From: Phellopilus nigrolimitatus | Lineage: Eukaryota; Basidiomycota; Agaricomycetes; Hymenochaetales; Hymenochaetaceae | DNA: 64,000 nt | Direction: 5' to 3' | Assembly (NCBI GenBank): GCA_021029095.1 | Contig: JAJOHG010000013.1 | Coordinates: 620,001 to 684,000, forward strand | In this document: piece by piece, positions 58,553 to 64,000 of the stretch | Position numbering within the stretch: position 1 is the stretch's first letter | Layout: every line of letters starts with the position of its first letter | Translations under genes and position numbers: made by a program | The notes under the pieces: generated by a model | The model's input: the letters and a program-made list of their open reading frames with translations, nothing else | The model's database searches: none | What the model was told of the DNA's origin: nothing

Positions 58553-60835
58553 TCACATGATGATACACCTGCAGCACCCACCATGGCTCTCTTCCAGCGC
58601 GGGCTGGCCCTCGTCGTCCGGTTTCGATTCCTCATCATATCGCGCGTACTGCGAGAATGGAGCAGGAGATGGCGCTAAATGACGATGCGACTTGGCAGTG
58701 CTAGAATCGATGGCCACGGACCGTCGCTGTTTGCCAGCCAGGGACTGAGATTTCTCATAAATATCCCCATTGAATGATTGTCCATCCATTGTAGACGCTT
58801 GTTGCCCAATATCATCCATAGGGATGACCTCACCCGTAGCGGGGTCGTAATGTCGCCGGCGTTTGGATAGATCGATGCCAAACGTTCCTGGTTGCTGCGG
58901 AAGAAAAATCAATATATATATAGGGATCGAGGGAGGACAGTTCATCTCACAGGTGGAATAATCTCTTGCGATGGTGGGTGAGGTGATTTCGGGCTTCCGT
59001 CTGCTTCTTCATATTGATCTGCCAGACCCATTTTACGAGCAACGACAGGCAAGACGACCTGAAGAGTAAAAATGTTTCGTTAAAATAATCAGCATGCGCT
59101 GTTGAGAGAGCGTACCTCAGTCCCAGTTCCCTGATTTCTTCGGTTGTGTCCATGACGGGATAGCGTCAGCCATCCCGCCCGGTAGATCCGGGACGTCGGG
59201 ATACTCGCCTTTCGGTGTTAACCGAACATCCAATACCGATCGTGACCGCTGCTTCTGCTGAGCTGCGGTCGATGCCCTAGGCTTCTTGGTCGGGGTCGCT
59301 GTTTGGGGTGATCTTGTGCGCCCACGTTTTTCAGCAGGCGAAGTTGGAGCGTGTGAATGGGGTATTCCTGATGCCGAAGTCGTCGCTGCTGGTTGGCGCG
59401 CTCGCGAGGGGGGAGACTGGGGTATCCGCGAGGTCGACGCCGAAAGCGATACCGCAGCAGAATCGGAGGCGATGCGATGATACGCTGTCCGAGCAGCAGT
59501 CAAGTTCGGCGTCGCGCGGGGTATCTGCGATTCTTGTCGGGGTCGATAAGTACTTGCAGTCGGAGTAGGTCGTCGACTGCGAGCTACCTGAATTTGACGC
59601 ATTAACAGCAACAGGCTCGGGTTGTTCCAGCGGTCTCCGATGGCTTTTTGTGAAACTCATTTCCCTGTCCGTTTCGGTGTCTGCCTCCATGTCCGTCAGC
59701 GGAGTCTCGTCCAGTACCATTTGCCCGCGCTCGTCTAGCTCGTATTCGTCAAAGAGGACGCTCTCACGATTTCCTATGCTCTCAGCGCGCCGTCTCCGCC
59801 CAATGATGGACCCATTCGTAAGATGCCGAAGTTTATGACCGTAATGAGCGATCTCGAGCATCTCCATCCTATTCCCCACGCGCAGCTCGCCCACGCCGCC
59901 ATTTCTAGACAGATCGCCCCGATACCAATGCTCAAATGGGCGCTCCTCCTCAGCAGATGGGCGCTCCATGTCAGCGTCAGATATCATGGAAGAGTTGGCT
60001 GTAAACGGCGGCGCTTCATGCATTATCCCGTTCTGCTTGGTTTGATGTGCGACGGGCACCGAGACAGAGGAATGAGAAGACGCCTCAAACGAGCCTTCGT
60101 AGACTGGCCAACCATTCGTCGTGGACTGCACCTGCATGTAATGGTTGGAAGTTGGGGTGATCCGGCCGTCGGCTCTGGGATTACTGGCAACCTTATTATT
60201 AGGGGGGCCTTTGGTGATGAGGGTCGATTGGACGTCGGTAGGTCTCGCATATGGGATAGCAGGAGAATTAGATCGGGACGAAGCCGGGGTTGGTAGCGCG
60301 TTGGTTGTTCGCGTTGTGGAGGGATTGCTGTAATCATTCGGACCGTTCGCATCTGACAGCAGGTCCTGATCATAAACGTACGACTGAGAGAACGTACGAG
60401 AACGCTCCTTGTGAGCATTCTGGGGATCTGCTCTGAAGGGGGTACGCGAAGCGCTATCGGAGGAGTCAGCGGAAGGACGCGAGTAATTGAGGCTGGGCCG
60501 TGGGATGGCGCTGGGACGCTCGGTGCTGGTGCTGGACGGAGTCGCGCGCCCAGCAGTCCTGTTACTCGATTGAGAGGTGCGGATAATGCCGTTTTGATGA
60601 TAGGGCTGCACACTATCCTCGCCAGAGCCAATGGAGGCGGCGGACATGCGCTTTGAGATGGCTCTGCTCTCGTTCTCCAGACCTGTCAGTGGCGAGATGT
60701 TAATATTCCCGAATTTAATTTTCTCTAAAACCGCAGACAGGAGAGGAAGAACGCACGCTTCCTGAGCGAAGGCACTATGGTCTCATCCCACGAGAGGTTC
60801 GGTAGTGCAGATTGGGCAGTTGCAGTGATCGCCAT
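58553..60835 (-). CDS. Large disordered protein with C-terminal CaaX box (predicted prenylated)
   Basis: The protein is mostly disordered and Ser/Pro/Thr-rich, with a short folded-looking N-terminus, LPNLSWDETIVPSLRKRLEN, encoded across an intron near 60670-60750. Other conserved-looking parts are EHWYRGDLSRNGGVGELRVG and IAHYGHKLRHLTN, and near the end EVVLPVVARKMGLADQYEEA and LSKRRRHYDPATGEVIPMDD. It ends GGCCRCIIM, a CaaX box, so farnesylation and membrane attachment are predicted; Met at the end favours farnesyltransferase. I do not recognise the family; similar proteins exist only as uncharacterised fungal sequences as far as I know. Near 59570-59600 the frame changes between ASNSGSSQ and SRRPTPTAS with no fitting intron, maybe a small indel. 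Confidence 0.75.
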
Positions 60836-61609
60836 GTCGGTATTTCTGCACCTCGGGTCCCCGCATTCAAGTAAAAAGAAACGCAAGTCTCTACGATGCC
60901 AGCAAGCAAGAAAAAGATACAAAGAAAAAGAGGAAGGGCGTTGACGACAGAGGCAACGGCAACGACGACAGGAGGGCGGCAACGTCCAAGTCGAGCAGAG
61001 GAGAGCAAGCAAGAGAGCAGAGCGTGAGCATTGGATGACGAGAATGGCAACCAGTGCACAAATACATCACAACTAACACTTACGCTCCTCTTTTTTTGGT
61101 TTCTTAGGGTTTCTCCTCATTCAACTTGCAAGCACAAAACACTACAGAAAGTAACGGACAGTTCATAATTTTTCTGGCTTTTTTTTTTAGCGAGAAACGT
61201 AGGCTCACTGGGTGTTAATTGCAAGCTCGAGCACGGATGCACCTGGATACATTAACATTAATTAACTATGCGACTGAAATGAAAAGGCAGTCAAGTCAGC
61301 CGCCTCCCGTTGGTCGACTCTCAGCCACATTCACAATCTCTGGCCTCGTATATCATAGGTTTTTCATAAGTCCGCCTTAGATCGAGTTCGTCGTAGCGAA
61401 GCGTGAGAAAGTGCTTGTTCAAGCAGTCAATCCGGTCTCGCTCACGCGTCTCCAAGTAACAACCAACTCAACGCTCTTTTTAATAATCTTCAGAATATTC
61501 TCAACTGTTCCCGACAATTCCTCGCATCGACTGCCGCTTTGCTTCATAAATCTGCTTTGCTTTGCTTTGCTCTCTTCTCTTTTTGTAAATCACCATTTCA
61601 CACACAACT
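60836..61609. promoter_or_regulatory. Divergent promoter region (CaaX protein / NDPK-like)
   Basis: About 775 bases between head-to-head genes. It contains a T tract at 61181-61190 and pyrimidine-rich sequence with repeated TTTGC (61548-61571) shortly before the NDPK-like start. No other gene was supported. Confidence 0.45.
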
Positions 61610-63296
61610 ATGTCAGGCACCCATTCCCCTACTTCCGACGAGGGCACGCGCGCAAGAACGACACGCACGGTCGGAATCATCAAGAATCATGCCCTCAAGC
61701 ACAGAATGACCATTGAGAGGAGAATAGAAGAAGCTACCTTCGAAGTCAGTTCGCTTCACCCTGCTTCACGAAGCTTATTAGGGGTACGGCACTAACCCTG
61801 CATGCCCTTCATAGATAGTGAAAGAACGGCAAATGGAATTTGACCAGAACTCGGACCAGGAGTTTCTGCGCGAGCTCTTCGGCGACGACACGCCCTCTCT
61901 GTTCGAGTACGGTGCTATTCTCCGTTTAATTTAGTCGCCGCTTCTTATTCTTCTTCGTCCCGAAGGGGTCCAGTTTGGGTATATGTTCTTGAACGCCGTC
62001 GTGCCGTCGAGGTCTGGAACGCACTCATGGGCGAAGAGGACCCTGATCGCGCACGCGAGCAAAGTCCAAACTCGCTGCGTGCTGTGTACGGCGTAGATCT
62101 TACACATAACGCTCTCATGGGCTCGCCCAACACCGACATCGCTGAAGTACAAATCTCGTGTCTCTTCCAGTCAAGCCCGCTCTTTCCCCCACACGATCCA
62201 GACGACTTGGACGAAATGAATATTGTAAATCAGGATTTGGGTAGCGCTGTGGTTCAGGAAAGTTGGCAAGATCGTGAGAATGTTCTCTCGCCGTCGTCTT
62301 CTCAACTCTCCCAGTCTGCACGCCTCTCGAGTTCGGGTTCGCGAAGGGGGACATCTGTCACATCTAGCGGGTCTGCCAAAAACTCTCCGAGCGGAAAGGC
62401 TCCTTTTAGAGCGCTCGTAGTCCCGAAGACAACACTTGTCCCTGACATCGAACCTCGTACCTCACGCGCGTCGGACCTTCGTCATGGTATTGCCTTATCG
62501 CCAAGGAGCTCGGATCGTGTGCATGTTGCGCGTACGAAGGAGGAGCAAAAGGAGTTCTTTATGGACGTTCCCGGACACAAACGATCTACCACGATCCAAG
62601 TCGCATCGACTGCTCCGCCAACCATTGCGCCGCGTATGTCGCGAGCGGCTTCGCTCAGATTGGGTCAGAAGGATCCTTCTCCCTCTCGTCCCAAGACACG
62701 CCGCCCGTCGACGAGCGATGGCTCCACTTTCGACGGCGTCCCGGGTCACAAACGGCGCGAGTCGTTTACGGTAGCAAGCGTGCAGGCGCCAACCGTTGCA
62801 CCAAGGCTGAACAAGAGCGCAGAACTCCGTGCAAAGAAAGAATCGGCACCACCTACTTCGTTTATGTGTAAGCCCTTCGTAAATAAGCTGTCTGTCTGCG
62901 ATTTTCTAATATCTTGCATTTCCAGTCCGCCAACCAATCACGCCGAAAACACCTGGCGGCCTCTCGCGCACACCTTCTCAGTCTTCACTGACTCCTTCAC
63001 GTCCGAGCTCTTCAATGGGCCGCTCCAGCTCGTCGATGGGCCGTCCTAGCTCGTCGATGGCTAACGCTCGCACGGGTACACCTAGCGGTCGTCTTTCCTC
63101 CATCGGGCGCTCCACATCTCAGAACGGAAACGGCGCAGCTTCATCCGCGCCGCCCCGGCCGCCATCCATCGAACCACGCTCGAACAGAAGCGCGCTGCTC
63201 CGCGCAAAGATGGGTACACCAACCGGAACCAACTCATCTCCGTCAACCCCGGCTAAGAAAGTCCCTGTGACCCGCCGCGCATCTGTCGCCGTTTAG
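61610..63296 (+). CDS. NDPK-fold protein lacking the catalytic histidine, with repeated C-terminal motifs
   Basis: The N-terminal 140 residues follow the nucleoside diphosphate kinase fold: TVGIIKNHALKHRM (IKxxAL matches the NDPK beta-1 Lys motif), a helix RRIEEATFEIVKERQMEF, FLRELFGDD, GPVWVYVLERRRAVEVWNAL and SLRAVYGVD. The segment that in active enzymes is NxxHGSD reads NALMGSP: the catalytic His is Met (codon 62117-62119), so phosphotransfer is not expected. The other 340 residues are Ser/Arg/Pro-rich with a motif [IV]xPRx[SN][RK][AS]xxLR in four copies (near 62446, 62626, 62797 and 63166) and two copies of VPGHKR. The basic, repetitive tail suggests binding to a polymer such as microtubules, but that is inference. 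Introns are near 61744, 61909 and 62867. Confidence 0.82.
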
Positions 63297-63733
63297 TTCC
63301 TCTCACGCGGTCATGAAATGTAAGGTGAAATATGGGCTTACGATTCTATTCATGCTTCTTTAGGCGATACGGGTTTTCTAGATACGTGAAGTTCTAGCTT
63401 CCCATTCATCTCTGCTTACCTTCTAAAGGCTATTCTACAGTTTTCCAGATTTTGGTTTGCTATCTGTCCTTTCACTATATGTACGCCGGACGTCTTTTGG
63501 TTCTAAGCTTCATCCTTTTGTGATCTCGTTTTCCTGCGTTGCTTCATCTATGCATCCCATTTCTTCAAATACCCTGTCTGCGTAACTATTTAATGTCGGC
63601 CAACCCAATGTGATACTTATAAATAGTGCATGGTATAGTACATCAACAACCCGACACGTTAACTATATATCTCCAAAGAGCCGTTTCCTGCTCATCGTAG
63701 TTAGAACAGGACAAGCTAGAGGGCCATGCAGAC
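63297..63733. other. Convergent 3' spacer
   Basis: AT-rich spacer between the NDPK-like stop and the derlin stop. No coding frame or repeat was seen. Confidence 0.5.
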
Positions 63734-64000
63734 TTACAGTCCATCTGGCGCTTCACTCCACACCCCATGCCCACCTATCATCTCCCTTGTCCAAACGTCT
63801 CGGACAAACCAGGCCATATGGGCGACGGCACACCCAAGGAGATCACCCACAGCCGCCCGCCAAGTGCCATTTAGTAGCCAGGAGAAGCCGACAAGGGCAA
63901 GCGGCAGGTACGGCGCAGTGACAGTTACGATACCGAAAAGCGAGATCTGCGTATTGGGATGGCGGCGGGACCAAAGATAGATGGGGACGAAGGCAAGCGG
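63734..64000 (-). CDS. Derlin (Der1-like ER-associated degradation protein), C-terminal part
   Basis: The minus-strand frame that enters from the right edge reads AFVPIYLWSRRHPNTQ, LFGIVTVTAPYLPLAL, VGFSWLLNGTWRAAVGDLLG and AHMAWFVRDVWTREMIGG, and ends EAPDGL with a TAA at 63734-63736. This is the typical C-terminal half of a derlin: WSRR...P, the TAPYLPLALV loop and helix, the GDLLG membrane helix and the DVWP-like segment. Derlins are rhomboid-like ER membrane proteins, without protease activity, that help retrotranslocate misfolded proteins. The N-terminal half lies outside the window. Confidence 0.85.
   Translation of the reverse strand, partial: PLAFVPIYLWSRRHPNTQISLFGIVTVTAPYLPLALVGFSWLLNGTWRAAVGDLLGCAVAHMAWFVRDVWTREMIGGHGVWSEAPDGL

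Noticed and set aside
1..64000. Search for CRISPR arrays, phage genes, tRNA or rRNA
   Set aside because: No spaced direct repeats, no integrase or phage structural genes, and no cloverleaf or rRNA-like segments were recognised; the sequence is nuclear fungal DNA.

Overview
The window looks like a chromosome segment of a mushroom-forming basidiomycete (Agaricomycetes). Genes are tightly packed on both strands and interrupted by many introns of about 50-60 bases with GT..AG ends. The gene set includes a fungal hybrid histidine-kinase phytochrome, a GH131 glucanase with a CBM1 tail, a Tcp11/SOK1 protein, a Ytp1-like membrane protein and other typical fungal housekeeping genes. No rRNA, tRNA, CRISPR array or prophage was seen.

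Layout. 1-5.6 kb (+): the last exon of an unidentified gene, a Sec14-like lipid transfer protein, a ZIP9/ATX2-type metal transporter and an ATP-dependent DNA ligase with a SWIM zinc finger. 7-18.4 kb (-): a Tcp11/SOK1 protein, a 4-kb gene-poor stretch with one doubtful gene, and tubulin cofactor D. 19.3-24.5 kb (-): secreted GH131-CBM1 and a DDHD phospholipase. 24.7-30.1 kb (+): mitochondrial ribosomal proteins uL29m and uL6m, the complex I assembly factor NDUFAF6 and a MYND zinc-finger protein. 30.2-31.0 kb: a 795-bp non-autonomous DNA transposon with 27-bp inverted repeats and TA target duplication. 31.1-36.1 kb: V-ATPase subunit c (+), then a BOR1-type anion transporter and an ABHD12-like hydrolase (-). 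36.4-42.4 kb (+): the phytochrome. 42.7-44.9 kb: Iwr1 (-) and a zinc-knuckle protein (+) sharing a promoter. 45-53.8 kb (-): a short-chain dehydrogenase, a berberine-bridge-type FAD oxidase, an M64 metallopeptidase and a Cic1/Utp30-type ribosome biogenesis protein. 54-58 kb (+): an alpha/beta hydrolase and a Ytp1-like protein. 58.5-63.3 kb: a disordered CaaX-box protein (-) and an NDPK-fold protein lacking its catalytic histidine (+). The right edge holds the end of a derlin gene (-).

The genes do not form one pathway. Most are conserved housekeeping genes (lipid transfer, tubulin folding, mitochondrial translation and complex I assembly, vacuolar acidification, RNA polymerase II import, ribosome biogenesis, ER quality control), mixed with secreted or environmental functions (GH131, M64 peptidase, FAD oxidase, red-light sensing). 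Several head-to-head pairs are 170-290 bases apart and probably share promoters.

Points of most interest: the NDPK-fold protein with a missing catalytic histidine and a C-terminal series of repeated Pro-Arg/Leu-Arg motifs; the miniature transposon; the SWIM-DNA ligase fusion; 9- and 13-base microexons; a GC-AG intron in the phytochrome; and frame breaks, apparently single-base, in six or seven otherwise conserved genes, most easily explained as residual indel errors in the assembly. Exon boundaries were placed by eye, so CDS spans are given from start to stop codon and include introns.
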